A stretch of DNA of 64,000 bases from Gari tellinella (Eukaryota > Mollusca > Bivalvia > Cardiida > Psammobiidae). Location: the NCBI GenBank assembly GCA_922989275.2, contig OV277863.1, positions 49,706,999 to 49,770,998 of the forward strand. The letters run 5' to 3'. This document shows positions 53,946 through 64,000 of the stretch, one piece after another. Under the pieces are notes generated by a model. That model worked only from the letters and a program-made list of their open reading frames with translations, was not told where the DNA came from and did no database searches. The position numbers and the translations under genes were made by a program. Positions within the stretch are counted from its first letter, which is position 1. Each line of letters starts with the position of its first letter.

Positions 53946-54402
53946 CGAAATGACAAGAAACAAGGATATATGCAGATCAGATTTTTACGATAAGGATACA
54001 CACTATTCAATAAATAATGTGCGATACGGATTTATTTTGATGATCAATTAGACTCGATAATCACCTGTAAAGATTGAAGGGTGTCATGCTGAGACCGTTA
54101 TAATCACATACCACTAATCCCCTTTAACATACCGCTGTGTGATAGTCGCTCATCTTTAATGTGCCGACATTAACTGTTACCGTTTACATGTATTGTTTGT
54201 CAACACACGAGTTAAATCTAATGCAATACTCAGCATTCAGTAAATTGAATCTTCATACCAAAGATATTAAGAAAAGCATTTATAATAAACGAACCAATTT
54301 TTCCCACGGATAGTCGCAAATACAGAATAGTTTTTATATGGCTATAATAAATTTCAAGATTAATTAATACTGTGATTGGTACTTTTCCCAGAGTATCTGG
54401 TA

Positions 54403-54461
54403 GTTTAAAGCAGGATGAAAGTAAATCAGAGTGTGCTGCTTTACTTTCATTGTCTTTTTAG
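54403..54461. repeat. Shortened hairpin B
   Basis: TTTAAAGCAGGATGAAAGTA, then a cut centre and TGCTTTACTTTCA. The left flank CCCAGAGTATCTGGTAGTTT resembles that at 31441-31460, so the two probably share a MITE backbone. Confidence 0.55.
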
Positions 54462-54469
54462 TGACCACC

Positions 54470-55190
54470 TGTTTTCAAAACAAGACTCAGTCTATGACTA
54501 TGGTAAAGTATATCCTTTTTTTTTTATCTAAGCAAACAACATTAAAATATGTGAGTATCTATATACATAATGTTAAGCATAAAACAAATCACACATTACA
54601 TACATAATGTTAGAAAAAATTATTCGGCAATGACGAAACATTTACTGTTGTATTTTTCTTCTACAAATGGGAGAGAGGCATAACAGGCAAGGAACCAATT
54701 ATATTCACCCAAAAGGGAGAACATCCAATCCTTTTAATATTCGTATAGGCTGGAAACCTTACAGGATGGATTCATTCAATATCTTTTAATGGTCACATTC
54801 TAGTAATACAGTCTGTACCTCGATAAAAATCATCCCTCACCGAAATAGCGCCTACAAAATGTTCTCCACACAAAATGACTACTTCATTAAAATGGCGGCG
54901 ATTGTGCTAAGTATAGAATATTTTGAAAATAATTTTACGCGGGGTTAGCCGAAACGATAATTTACAAAGGTAGGCATATTTATTTTCATACACTTTTCTG
55001 ATTGTTGGTCACCGCGATCAATCTGAACGTTAAGACACCGAAACCGGTACATCCGCGACATATTAACACCTTGAGTCCCAAACTATTCTCTGATATATAT
55101 AACACATAAACCAAAGTTGGCGACGTCTTTGATGCTTGCAGAGCTATTATATTGTTAATATTTCCTTAGTATTTGGATGAACACATTTTC
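54470..55190. other. 3' side of the SLC16-like gene
   Basis: This is probably the 3' untranslated region and beyond. AATAAA on the minus strand at about 54979-54984 could be the poly(A) signal, about 210 bp past the stop. No other feature was seen. Confidence 0.35.
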
Positions 55191-55193
55191 GGA

Positions 55194-55408
55194 TCAAAAC
55201 TTGTGGGGGTTGTAGCATCCGTCAGTATTTGATATTCGGTTTTCTGCTACCACTTCGATATCTAAGACGTATTTGGCAGACGATATACGGCTGTTTTCCC
55301 ACTTACTGATTCGGCGCAGTGGAACACAGGTTAATCCGGACAACGTCAAAGCGATTCCCGCCATGTAAAACGAAGCGCGGTAGTCTCCTGTCATGTCGGA
55401 TAGTGCTC
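55194..55408 (-). CDS. SLC16 (monocarboxylate transporter-like), last exon
   Basis: An AG acceptor at 55409-55410 opens an exon that continues the exon at 62056-62181 in phase: GCA-G joins GA to give a glycine. It reads GALSDMTGDYRASFYMAGIA, then LTLSGLTCVPLRRISKWE, a hydrophilic tail and a stop at 55194. The join gives the SLC16 landmark APIAG-ALSDMTGDYRASFY, the loop and start of the last transmembrane helix. SLC16 proteins are 12-helix plasma-membrane carriers for lactate, pyruvate, ketone bodies, thyroid hormone or amino acids. Which substrate applies cannot be told from this part. The cytosolic tail of about 45 residues is within the usual range. The N-terminal exons lie outside the window. 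Confidence 0.85.
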
Positions 55409-56043
55409 CTGGAATATAGAAAATAATAATTCAAGGAGGGTTTTCAAATGTATATCAGTGATTGAATAGACTTTTCCGGATATGTTACATGCAATACATG
55501 CAATACAAATCTTATGTCTTATAATCTTATTTGTGATGACATGCGGACTTAAAATAAAATGTGTATCTGTATTTGTACAACAACAACAAATAAAAATTGG
55601 AGGAAATACTTTTGAATAAATGCTATTATTAGCGCTCTGCGACGAATATACAGGAGCCCTATATGAATCCAATTTTTGTTCGTCCGTCTGTTTGACACTT
55701 TTTATGTGATGCGATAACGCAGACGTTTCTTCAATGCTTGGATTAAGAACTAAAACCGCCAATAATATTCCATCTGCATGACGCTCCCTGACTCTGTCGG
55801 TGTTCTAGTTCGAACGGCTAAATAGTGTAAACGTACTTGCCGCTAAAGCTAAACAAAGCCAATAACCAATATTGTAACTCAAAGTTATATTTCAGGTACA
55901 AATAGATAGTTCATTGGCCTGGAAATTCATTTTTATTCTTATTTTATTATTTTTTCAGGCAATCACAATCATTTAATGTTTCTAACATATTGATAGCCAA
56001 TATGTCAGGAAATAGTCTAACTGTGATTGCTGAAAAAAAGAAC

Positions 56044-56209
56044 ACAGCAGAATCTCTCTATAACGACCACTAAATTGTGTAAAATACCAGTCGCTTAAGA
56101 AAGATGACTGCTTAAAGCAATGTGAAAGTGAAACAGAAAGCTCCTTTATAACTTTTAATACAGACTATTGGCCTTCTTTAAGGGATCATCATAGAGAGGT
56201 TCTACTGTA
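56044..56209. mobile_element. CAGTAAAACCTC-type MITE, hairpin C half lost
   Basis: The ends CAGCAGAATCTCTCTATAAC and CATAGAGAGGTTCTACTGTA are inverted. The left hairpin arm CTTAAAGCAATGTGAAAGTG is present and the right arm is mostly deleted. Confidence 0.7.
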
Positions 56210-56318
56210 CTATGATCATATGAATTACCATGCTGAGAACCTGTCTGTTTGTTTACTACAATAGATAGAATCGGAATTCAATGGATTTTGTCTCCGACTT
56301 GAAAGATTTGTGAAAACT

Positions 56319-56393
56319 GCTCGATTTAGCTCAGTTGGTTAGAGCATTGGTCTTGTATGACAAGGGTCGCCGGTTTGAGAACGGCATCGGGCA
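56319..56393 (+). tRNA. tRNA-Thr(TGT)-like sequence, probably a relic
   Basis: It folds as a tRNA. A 7 bp acceptor stem GCTCGAT / ATCGGGC pairs fully with one G-T. The D arm is GCTC-AGTTGGTTA-GAGC, and the loop CTTGTAT carries anticodon TGT (threonine). The anticodon stem has a mismatch, and the T arm (GCCGG / ACGGC with loop TTTGAGA) departs from the invariant TTCGA, which weakens the B box. I judge it a pseudo-tRNA or SINE head inside the intron. No poly-T terminator follows closely. Confidence 0.55.
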
Positions 56394-58259
56394 CAAATTA
56401 ATTAAGGACATACATGTATGTCAGAAAAAAGTTATGATTGTGATTGCCTGAGAAAATAAGAATACTATACAAGATATTTGGAATGTTCACCCAACTAAGA
56501 TAGAATGCATGATTCCATCATCTTTAATTCTACAAGGTTACAGTCATGATTTATTGTTAACGTGGGCATGACCATTTCGTCAAATCTAAGTTACCCCTAG
56601 TTGATCCAAGCGCACATTTGGAAATTCGCAATTGTCTCTAAATTCCATCAACTCATATAAGTTTTCGATCTGAGAAACTCCTTTCTGGCATGGGCATTTA
56701 CGCCCTTAGCAAATATTACAATACCATTCCCCCTCGAAGCACAAAACACTTATGCAGCAAAAATAAGATGTTTTCGAATAAAGTTTGTTACCGATTCTTG
56801 GCATCATTTATTAAGAGACTTGACAACCATATGTATCAATATTATTCATTACGAAATCGGCGTCTGATTTATATGAAAACGGATCAATTAAGCTGATAGC
56901 GTTTTCAAAAGCAGATTAAGGAAACTCTCTAAAGACACATACAACTAGTTTGCAGCGAAACATGCAAAAAATATCCCTTTTTGTCGTTTTGGCACTGATA
57001 ATCAGTCAATTGATATTTACGTCACTTCCATATTTTAGCTCTCATAGTTAGAGATGGGTTTCCATGCAGTTTATCTTCTTTAAGAATTTGTGTCTCAGAA
57101 ATTTGTTAAATTAGTTCAACTGTTCGAAACAAGTAGTTACATCATAGAATGTCGACTATAAACGGCAAAACAACTTTGATATTACATAACAAAACTTGAA
57201 AGTGTATATAAAAATCTGAGACGCAGATCCCTAGACATCAATGATGTATACTTTGACCAGTTTTAAAAATAATACAAATTAAGACAGATTTACATGCGCT
57301 GTTTGAATTGTTTTCTTTAACATTTTTTTTAAATGGCATATTATAATAAAATCTGAATCTCAAATGAGTTACTCCTCAGCAATCAAATGGGAAAAAAGTC
57401 ATAAATCATGAAAATGGATAACAAAATCCCCCTTGCAGTATTAAACCTACGTCTGTACCTTAAGTGGATAACTGAAGCTGACAGCGTTTCGACAGTGATC
57501 TAATGGCTATGTGATATTGAAGAAATTAAGTGTTTGATAGTATGATGTGGTATATTGCTGGGGCCTAAACAGTACTCACATGTAAGAACGGAGGTAGGCG
57601 AAAATTAACGGGTGTTAACGGAATGTTTAACAGGAGGCAGAGATTAACGACATCAGCATATGTTTGCAAGTCGTTATGAACCTTGTCATTGCGGAATCCA
57701 TCAGCATTATTAAACAGAAAGTTCGGTTAGTAAATTTATTTGCGGAAGTCCTTTTACAAGTATGAATACATACTACATGTAGTCATTTTATGAAAAAAAT
57801 AAAGTCATGAAAATATTGAAAGACATGAAAGAGAAACGTCAAAATAAAGATGGCATTTCGCGAGTGATTGTGGAACGTTAACTATTTCAAAAGCAGCGTT
57901 ACGTAACAGGAGTACGTAATACTCCATGTGGCGTTAATTAAGTCTGAAGTATCCACACACATAATGTTTTATTTACATCATTATGGCTTTAGGTTTTGGA
58001 TTCACAGTTGTCAGCCGCGTATATATTGTTAGGACGTTTACCCCACCCACTTTTGTAACATACGAAGATTAGAAAGAGGCAAAATAATGACACTTATATT
58101 ATTTATATAAACATATTATCTGTGTCAATTTATAGTATTTACCTTTAATAAATCATCCATTCAGTGTCAGTTCTTTAACTCTTCGATTTAATAGCATTTT
58201 CTTTATTTAGTTTCACTAATAATAAGACCTGAGTTCCCCGCCATGGAGTTGCTTTGTGT

Positions 58260-58340
58260 GACGTCATGTGACCGTTATTTTAGGAAATGCGGGAAACCCA
58301 CATATTGTTTTTGTCACATGACTTTTGTTTATAAATAGCT
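58260..58340 (+). promoter_or_regulatory. Promoter-like cluster: CRE, E-box, TATA
   Basis: TGACGTCA near 58260 (a full cAMP response element) is followed at once by TGTGACC. A second CACATGAC comes about 60 bp on, then TTTATAAATAGCTC at about 58328-58341. No ORF follows downstream on the plus strand. It could be an internal promoter, a non-coding RNA promoter, a mobile-element promoter or chance. Confidence 0.35.
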
Positions 58341-58699
58341 CAGATTTTAAAAGTATAAACAGAATTGAAAATAGTTGAAAAGATAATTGGAAAGAGATTT
58401 GATATAGTTGGAAATGGATTTGGAAATGATATTAGAAATGTTTGAGAGAGATTAGATTTGAAGAGATAACGGATAAAGTTTAGAACAATGATATGATTTA
58501 AGGATGACACAGGGAATAATGTTTAATTCTTATTAATGCTTTTAACCTATTTATTATTGTAAGTTAAATGTAAATATGTCTTTAAAGGTAAAGATAATTA
58601 AATGTTGAAATGTTTATTGGTGTTTGGATTCTGATTACTTCCACTCTCCGGCCCGTCCTGACAATATGTATACTTATGTTAAAGATACGGAAGCCTATT

Positions 58700-59063
58700 A
58701 GAGCCAACAATTTTTCGTTTTTCGATTTTAGTAAAACGCCGAAAAGAGATGCGAGAATGCAATGATGCATTCTCGCATTTTTTTATCGATTCATTTTGTC
58801 CATCAATATTATAGTAATCTATTCTGGTAAAAATAAAAAAGAGGTGTAATATTGTTACATTGTAGCCTAGCTTTTTTCGACGTTTTATTAATACGCCGAA
58901 AAAAAGATGCGAGAATGTACAATTGCAATCTCGCATCGTTTTTCGACTTTTTTTTTACAATATGAGTTAATGACAAAAAGTACCAAAAAAGAACATACTC
59001 TTGCATTCTCGCATACTTTTTCAGCGTTTTACTAAAATCGAAAATCAGAAAGAATGTTGGCCC
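58700..59063. mobile_element. MITE with ~60 bp TIRs and repeated TGCGAGAATGCA hairpins
   Basis: The left GAGCCAACAATTTTTCG, then GATTTTAGTAAAACGCCG and GATGCGAGAATGCA, is mirrored at the right, which ends AGAATGTTGGCCC. The motif TGCGAGAATG or its complement occurs four times (near 58751, 58768, 58908 and 59005), forming small hairpins inside the large one. Confidence 0.75.
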
Positions 59064-60567
59064 CAACAGGATTCCGTAGAAAGAAGAAAACAACTCGATG
59101 AAGTAACAATAGGTTGTGGTGGATGCTAAATAAAATGTTGTTGACAAGTTACCAAAACAATTCCCTGTCGCAGAATCGTATTATTTAAAAATAACAATGC
59201 ATTACTTTAATAAACATGCATTAACTAGTATTAACTATCGAGACCTCCAGCGCTGTTAAGCGCTTTGATTGTTTGTTTTTATTATATTATAGAGTTAAAT
59301 CCAAGGAATGTGAGTATCTGAAGGGATGTCAGTATGTTTGCGCTCCTTCCAATATCGGTACTCGTTTCTTTGTGCTTTCCCATTTCTTGATCGAACTAGC
59401 TTCTTTTTGATAAGTCTACTACGTACATTATTTATAACACGGTTTAAATAAAAGTCAACTGCAGTTTTACTTTGTGTCTTGATTTTTTACCGTTGTCATA
59501 TGAACTTGTTCTGTCAGTAATTGGTAATATAAAGCACATCGAAAGTTTTGCTGATATGTATATTATGTTTTAACCAAGTTCCTTTTCTAGAACAGCACAA
59601 CCAGTTAGTGTAAACATATTGTTTTCAAATGATATACAGACTGAGACATCGAGGTTCGGCCAGTTGTTCTGCAAACTTAATGTTGGCCGTTTCCCTGCAC
59701 TTTTACAAATATTACAAATATTACAATTACTATCAGAGAGTTGGCGTAAGCGTGTCAGACAGATAAGGAAGCTACCAGTTCATCTCTTTAAAAACAAATC
59801 TGGAGCAAATTGACAATATAATATGGACAGTCGAATTTGAGACCACCCAGTTTCGAAAGCTGATGATATTTAGAGAATGGTGACCGCTTAATGTATGCCC
59901 ATAGGAGTTTTCAGCATCAGATTCATTCCGCACTGATTATCCAGTAGTCACATCCTCTATAAATATTTTGGTAGTCGCCCAATACAGGGTTAACTGTAGA
60001 ACAGTGCAAAATGCTGCAATCTGAGCAGCGTGCCCAAGGGGATGGAGTGCAAATATATATTTTAACTACAGCAATTTTCAAGACTTTTCTCCTTTACACT
60101 TTCCCCTTTCCCTAAAAAGCAAAGCTACAGACTACATGGGTGAGTTTGACAAAAGATACAATAAAATAGTCTTAGTTCATGCTAGTATTCTGCCAAAGCC
60201 ATACCAAGAAATTATAACTGAATAATAAAGTATGGGTTACAGCAACTAAGAAAGACAGGAGACTGAACAAAAACTAAGACTTTATGAATATTTTTACAGC
60301 GGTCAAAATCAGACAGTTTTATTCAAATTTTAGATGGTTACTTCCATAAAGAAAGATATTACTACTTCTCAAAGTTTGCTAAGCACCAAATGTATAACCA
60401 TTATAGGAACCAATAAATCGACCCTTTCACTTTTTCACTTTATAACTTTTGATAATAGTTGTCTTGGTGCCAAGTTGCATATTTCTCAAAGGACCAAATA
60501 AACAGTAAAAAATTGAAATGTTACAAAAAAACCAAAAACGATTCTGACACTGTTTCTTAATTAAACA

Positions 60568-60695
60568 TACAGTCGAACTTCGATATCTCGATCTCGTTTA
60601 ACTCAAACCATCCGATAGTTTGAAATATGAACTGCATTATTGCATGCATGGTTAAGTGGAACATACCCATATTTTAAAGTTAAAACGTGGCTTCA
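60568..60695 (+). mobile_element. Left half of a hairpin D MITE, cut at the axis
   Basis: ACAGTCGAACTTCGATATCT begins the element as at 13865. The sequence stops matching in AAAACGTGGCTT, exactly at the centre of the palindrome. No right half is nearby. Confidence 0.75.
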
Positions 60696-60889
60696 ATGCT
60701 GCGGTTATTGAAAATCTCTTTCATCTTAACATCTTCATCACCTTTTCTGTTTCTGATACTGTATGTCAACAGCATTATGTGTCCCAGTTGAGCAATTTCC
60801 AACACATTTTTGTTACTGGTCGCTCTTAGAATTGGGATGCAGACGAAATTTGTGACCAAGCTTCTTGCAAAGTACCGCATAACCGGAAG

Positions 60890-61692
60890 TTTAGCAGATT
60901 AGCAAGGACGTCAGCGTTATAGGGTCACAACAAGAATGCAAGACCGGTACATTATTGTTAGCCATCTTCGTCAACGGCGCTTCTAGCAACGCAGACATCA
61001 ATAACTACCGTAGGGAACCATTGACGAATCATTAGCGCCTGAACGGTTAGGAACCACCTCAGGGCCTTGGGTATTAGGGCAGGACACCCACGGCATTGTA
61101 GAGCAAGGCTAAGATGGGCATGGGCTCACTTGGGTTGGTTAGGTCTGACTTTGCTAATGTTTTATTCAGTGACGAAAGCCGTTTTAATGTGCAAGGCAAC
61201 GACAGACGTCATTGTGTATATAGACGTCGATGTGTACATTTTACATAAGTATGTGTGCAAGAAGTGGACAATTTCGGTGGCGGATCGATCAAGAGTTGGA
61301 GCGGTATTCCTCTACATCACAAAACGCCTTTTGTTTTCATTCACGGAAACCTAAATACTGCTCGCTTCCAGATTGAAGGCATACGTTCCTTCATAATTTC
61401 TTTATTCCTCACAGCCAGGGGAACAGCGATCTTCTTCATACCAACAGTGTTAACGTTTTGCTATGAGCCTCGAAGTTAGCAGACCATAACCCAATAGAAC
61501 ACATTTTGGATTAGCTAGGGCGACGTATTCACAGGGGATATAATTTACCACAAGCATCGCAGAGCTGCGGGCAAGGATCCGTATAGAATGGAACAATGTC
61601 CTTGCAGCATTCATCAGGAAGTGCATCATGTCTATGAGGGATGGTTGCATTGCTGTAGTGAGACATAACGGTGGTCATACACGTTATTGACA
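60890..61692 (+). pseudogene. Tc1-like transposase relic
   Basis: Read through frameshifts it gives RVTTRMQDRYIIVSHLRQRR-like sequence, then RSDFANVLFSDESRFNVQGN (with the first catalytic aspartates), FGGGSIKSWSGIPLHHKTPF and VFIHGNLNTARFQ. At the end stand PDHNPIEHILD-like and AELRARIRIEWNNVLAAFIR, then RHNGGHTRY. The QDNAR-type block with the second catalytic residue is ruined. It belongs to a different Tc1 lineage from the one at 17880 (GGHTRY ending). Element ends were not found. Confidence 0.8.
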
Positions 61693-62055
61693 AGGCTCCA
61701 AAACACGTGACATTTTATTGGCACTTTGCCTTGTTTCCAACGAAGTAGAGCATACATTTTCACAAACAGTGTTATGTTTTCCTTGAAATAATTAATAAAT
61801 GATCATACATTGTATTTGATCAATCTGAAAAAAACAAAAAACTTTACGTTATCACCAATGAATTCCAACTTAGTCTATGGGGTACTTAGCAGTGTTTGCT
61901 AAGTATACTTGAGACATCAAGTGTTTAACCAAAGCTTGTTTACTTTCTATTTCAAATTTTCTTTTAAGAACAGGCTAACCGCGTGAAAATTTCGACTCTA
62001 TTGGGGACAAAATTTTGATATTATTAAACACTACGATTTGTTTCGTATCGTGTAC

Positions 62056-62181
62056 CTGCAATTGGAGCACCTATAAACGCTGCTACGCCCATACACATTG
62101 TAAGTAGTCCAAATGATGACGTCAGCTTCTCAATACCTAGAAGCTCGGTCAGGATGATTGATCGATGGGTTACAAACACAC
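62056..62181 (-). CDS. SLC16 (monocarboxylate transporter-like), penultimate exon
   Basis: This 126 bp exon is framed by TTTCTACATTGTAG| (acceptor, 62182-62190) and CAG|GTACAC (donor at 62055). It encodes VFVTHRSIILTELLGIEKLT, then SSFGLLTMCMGVAAFIGAPIAG. This matches the helix 10-11 region of SLC16 carriers, where a leader such as LLGLE-L--AFGL is followed by a glycine-rich helix ending G-PIAG. It enters in phase 2 and leaves in phase 1, and continues into 55194-55408. Earlier exons are upstream, beyond 64000, or were not recognised. Confidence 0.85.
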
Positions 62182-62254
62182 CTACAATGTAGAAAAGTGT
62201 ATCTTAAATCATATAGACGTACTTCAATGAAGCACAGAAAAGACAAAGCTTTTG

Positions 62255-62895
62255 ACCAACAGCATCAATGGCCGATTGCGTTGACAGTTTTAAGTACTTT
62301 GGTGCGACAATTTCTGATAAATGGTCGAAACCCGAGATTCTTGCAAGAGTGGCTCAGACCACAACAGCACTCACAAAGTTAAAGTTAATATTAAATGATC
62401 GAAATGTAAGGCTCAGCTCGAAAATAATGTCGATGCACTCACTGGTCATTTCCATATACCTATATGCCAGCGAGACGTGGACATTGAATACAGATAGAGC
62501 GTAGAAGTAGTGCTATAGAGAAGAGGTGCTTCAGAAAAGCTACTTCATATATGACATACAGAACACATCTCAACTTAAAAAGTTCGTAACAGGACCAGGT
62601 AATCCATTGAACATTTTGAAAATTTGCTAACCATAATCAAGCAACGTAACATGATATGCTACAGGCATAGGACGAGATTATTTGGGCTATCAAAGACAAT
62701 ATTGCAAAGGACAAGCTAATTGAGGGAGTAGGGGAGACAGACAAAGAAATGGTTAGGACGATAAAATTACAGAGTGGACAGATCTAGATATAAAGGAAAC
62801 GATGCGACAGGCAGAAAACATGGAGAAAGCTAATTGTCAGGACATGCCAAACAGTCTGACTGACTACAGGATAGGCGAAGGTTACGATGAATAGA
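62255..62895 (+). pseudogene. LINE reverse transcriptase C-terminal relic
   Basis: VDSFKYFGATISDKWSKPEI, then RVAQTTTALTKLKLIL, IMSMHSLVISIYLYASETWT and a frameshifted tail with IIKQRNMICYRH. This is the landmark order after the RT domain in CR1/RTE-like LINEs (FKYLG, LY-SLV-S-LLYG-E-W). It lies on the opposite strand to, and within an intron of, the SLC16-like gene. Confidence 0.7.
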
Positions 62896-63104
62896 TGAGG
62901 ACACTACAACATCGTTTAGAATGTTTACAAACAATCTGATACAAACCATTTGATACAGGACAAGATTGTTAGGTCTGTAATTATATTAAAGCCTTTTAAG
63001 ATAGTTTTCTCTCTGACAGTCTTGAAAGTATTTACTTCGAATAACCGTTAGTCGAGCCTTAATTAATACATTTTTCTGACATCGATTTAGGTTTTTCGGA
63101 GTCT

Positions 63105-63329
63105 GGGGCCCGTTTCATAAAACTTTGTACAACAAATGTTGTCGTAAGTCAGATTATCCAAGTCTCAATTATTATTTATTTCTCCATCGAATCCTGTCTT
63201 GTGACATCTTTTTGGAATCGTCTTGAAAAGACTTCAAAGAGATGTCTCAATACAGGATTAGGTAGAGAAATCAGAAATCAAATGTATTTTAAAGTTTTGA
63301 CTTACGACAACATATGAAACATGCTCCTG
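63105..63329. mobile_element. ~225 bp MITE (GGGGCCCGTTTCAT ends)
   Basis: The left end GGGGCCCGTTTCATAAAACT and ATGTTGTCGTAAGTC is mirrored by GACTTACGACAACATATGAA and CATGCTCC at the right. Such GGGCCCGTTTCATAAA ends are common in marine invertebrate MITEs. Confidence 0.65.
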
Positions 63330-63435
63330 ATGATTTGTCGCTTGAAGATTTAATCAGGAATATCTTATCATCACCATCATCTGATGTTTGGATCCGAAGC
63401 ATCAACCGAGTAACAAAGTACCTGATCTAGACCAA

Positions 63436-63650
63436 TGGGACCAATACTTGTATCCAGATCAGACGTCGAACAAATCAGATGCTGTTCTTGATCAATGTTT
63501 GGATCCATATCAGATGCAGCGTTATTAACTCAGCATATTATCTTAATGAATGTATTGATAAAAAGCAGACGCTGAGTAACTTATGCTCGGATGCTCGGAT
63601 TTAGATCAGACGAATAATTGGCGTTTAATCTGAGTCCAAACTTGGTTCCC
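63436..63650. repeat. Two or three worn hairpin A relics
   Basis: TATCCAGATCAGACG, TTTGGATCCATATCAGATGC and GATTTAGATCAGACGAATAA with TCTGAGTCCAAAC lie in a row. They look like overlapping, decayed module A copies. Confidence 0.5.
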
Positions 63651-64000
63651 GTTCAGATGATCTCCATGTAATCGGAGGCCTAGCTAAATGAATGAAGGTA
63701 CATGTTACTCGGCTTATGATATCAATCCAGGATATAACGAGCCAAAATGCTATCACCGGGTAAAAAATGCTCAAGCTACACTAATCCAATTATATGTTTG
63801 TTCTAGTTACTAAACGTACTATCAGAGCTACAACTACCCCTTTTTGTCCATCACGATTCGTTTGACAGAAAACCGAGGTTATCCATTAGTGTGTGCGTCA
63901 TAAGAGCATCATGATAAATAGAGGCTCATCAATGAACCCCTTTGACAGCATGCTAACTTTGTTGATTGACTGAATTGGACACATAAAATGGTCATATGGC

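Larger units (their letters stand above)
55933..56465. mobile_element. TIR element (TATTCTTATTTT ends) enclosing a MITE and a tRNA-like sequence
   Basis: Left TATTCTTATTTTATTATTTT and then CAGGCAATCACAATCAT; right ATGATTGTGATTGCCTGAG and AAAATAAGAATA. The ends are inverted and about 40 bp long. Inside are a hairpin C-type MITE (56044-56209) and the tRNA-Thr-like sequence (56319-56393). Confidence 0.65.
55411..62055 (-). other. 6.6 kb intron of the SLC16-like gene
   Basis: The donor CAG|GTACAC at 62055 and acceptor TATATTCCAG| at 55409 are canonical. The intron holds a TIR element with a nested MITE and a tRNA-Thr-like sequence, a promoter-like cluster, a MITE with self-similar hairpins, half a hairpin D MITE and a Tc1 transposase relic. 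In the stretches 56470-58230, 59070-60560 and 61700-62050 I see nothing. Confidence 0.75.

Noticed and set aside
55391..55762. 123-codon ORF upstream of the last SLC16 exon
   Set aside because: It lies in the intron before a strong acceptor whose phase fits the exon at 62056. Including it would break the SLC16 match.
60680..60880. 66-codon minus-strand ORF as an exon of the SLC16-like gene
   Set aside because: The exons at 62056 and 55194 join exactly in phase, leaving no room for another. The ORF also overlaps the hairpin D half element.

Overview
This window looks like nuclear DNA from a marine or freshwater bivalve mollusc, possibly a heterodont such as Dreissena; the species is a guess. 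The grounds are two secreted C1q-domain genes (a family greatly expanded in bivalves), AT-rich sequence with long non-coding stretches and introns, TTAGGG-type interstitial telomeric repeats, tRNA-derived SINE pieces, Helentron/pearl-like elements with internal tandem repeats, and a very high load of short inverted-repeat elements. There are no operons or bacterial signals.

Real host genes are few. Two intronless C1q-domain genes lie on the minus strand at 12434-13027 and 29122-29730, each with a TATA box at a suitable distance. The last two exons of an SLC16 (monocarboxylate transporter-like) gene lie on the minus strand at 62056-62181 and 55194-55408; their splice phase matches exactly across a 6.6 kb intron. 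A broken zinc-finger-like exon lies at 32120-32726. Everything else recognisable is mobile or repeated DNA.

Layout. 1-7000: a Helentron-like element, a SINE-like piece, a TTAA MITE, a second Helentron-like remnant and a decayed retrotransposon 3' end. 7050-11580: a 4.5 kb foldback element whose arms each hold eight ~175 bp repeats and a tRNA-Glu-like segment. 12000-16500: C1q gene 1 and a dense MITE cluster. 16700-20500: a TIR element, a Tc1-like transposon with a gutted transposase, and a diverged tandem array in which most copies hold an RFX X-box-like site. 20900-33400: foldbacks, MITEs and C1q gene 2. 34245-39095: one decayed LINE carrying three nested insertions. 39100-45130: two ~2.3-2.8 kb direct copies of a block rich in telomere-like motifs, one split by a MITE with an empty site in the other. 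45200-54000: MITEs, three tandem arrays, a decayed mobile-element ORF and a second retrotransposon tail. 54000-64000: the SLC16 gene end, its repeat-filled intron, a second Tc1-like transposase relic and a LINE relic.

The most unusual signal is a set of palindromic hairpin modules of about 65-75 bp. Module A (arms holding GATCAGACGCCG) and module B/C (arms holding TTAAAGCA, then GTAAAGCAGAA or GTAAAACAGAA) occur more than 30 times in all. They sit inside at least five MITE backbones with unrelated ends (TTAA-type, CAGTGGAGAA-type, CAGTGTTCCCTC-type, CAGTAAAACCTC-type, CAGGGCTGCCAT-type). One backbone (CAGGGCTGCCAT) carries module B in one copy and module A in another. This suggests that hairpins are exchanged between, or move independently of, the MITEs that carry them. 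All coordinates were read by eye and boundaries of decayed repeats are approximate.
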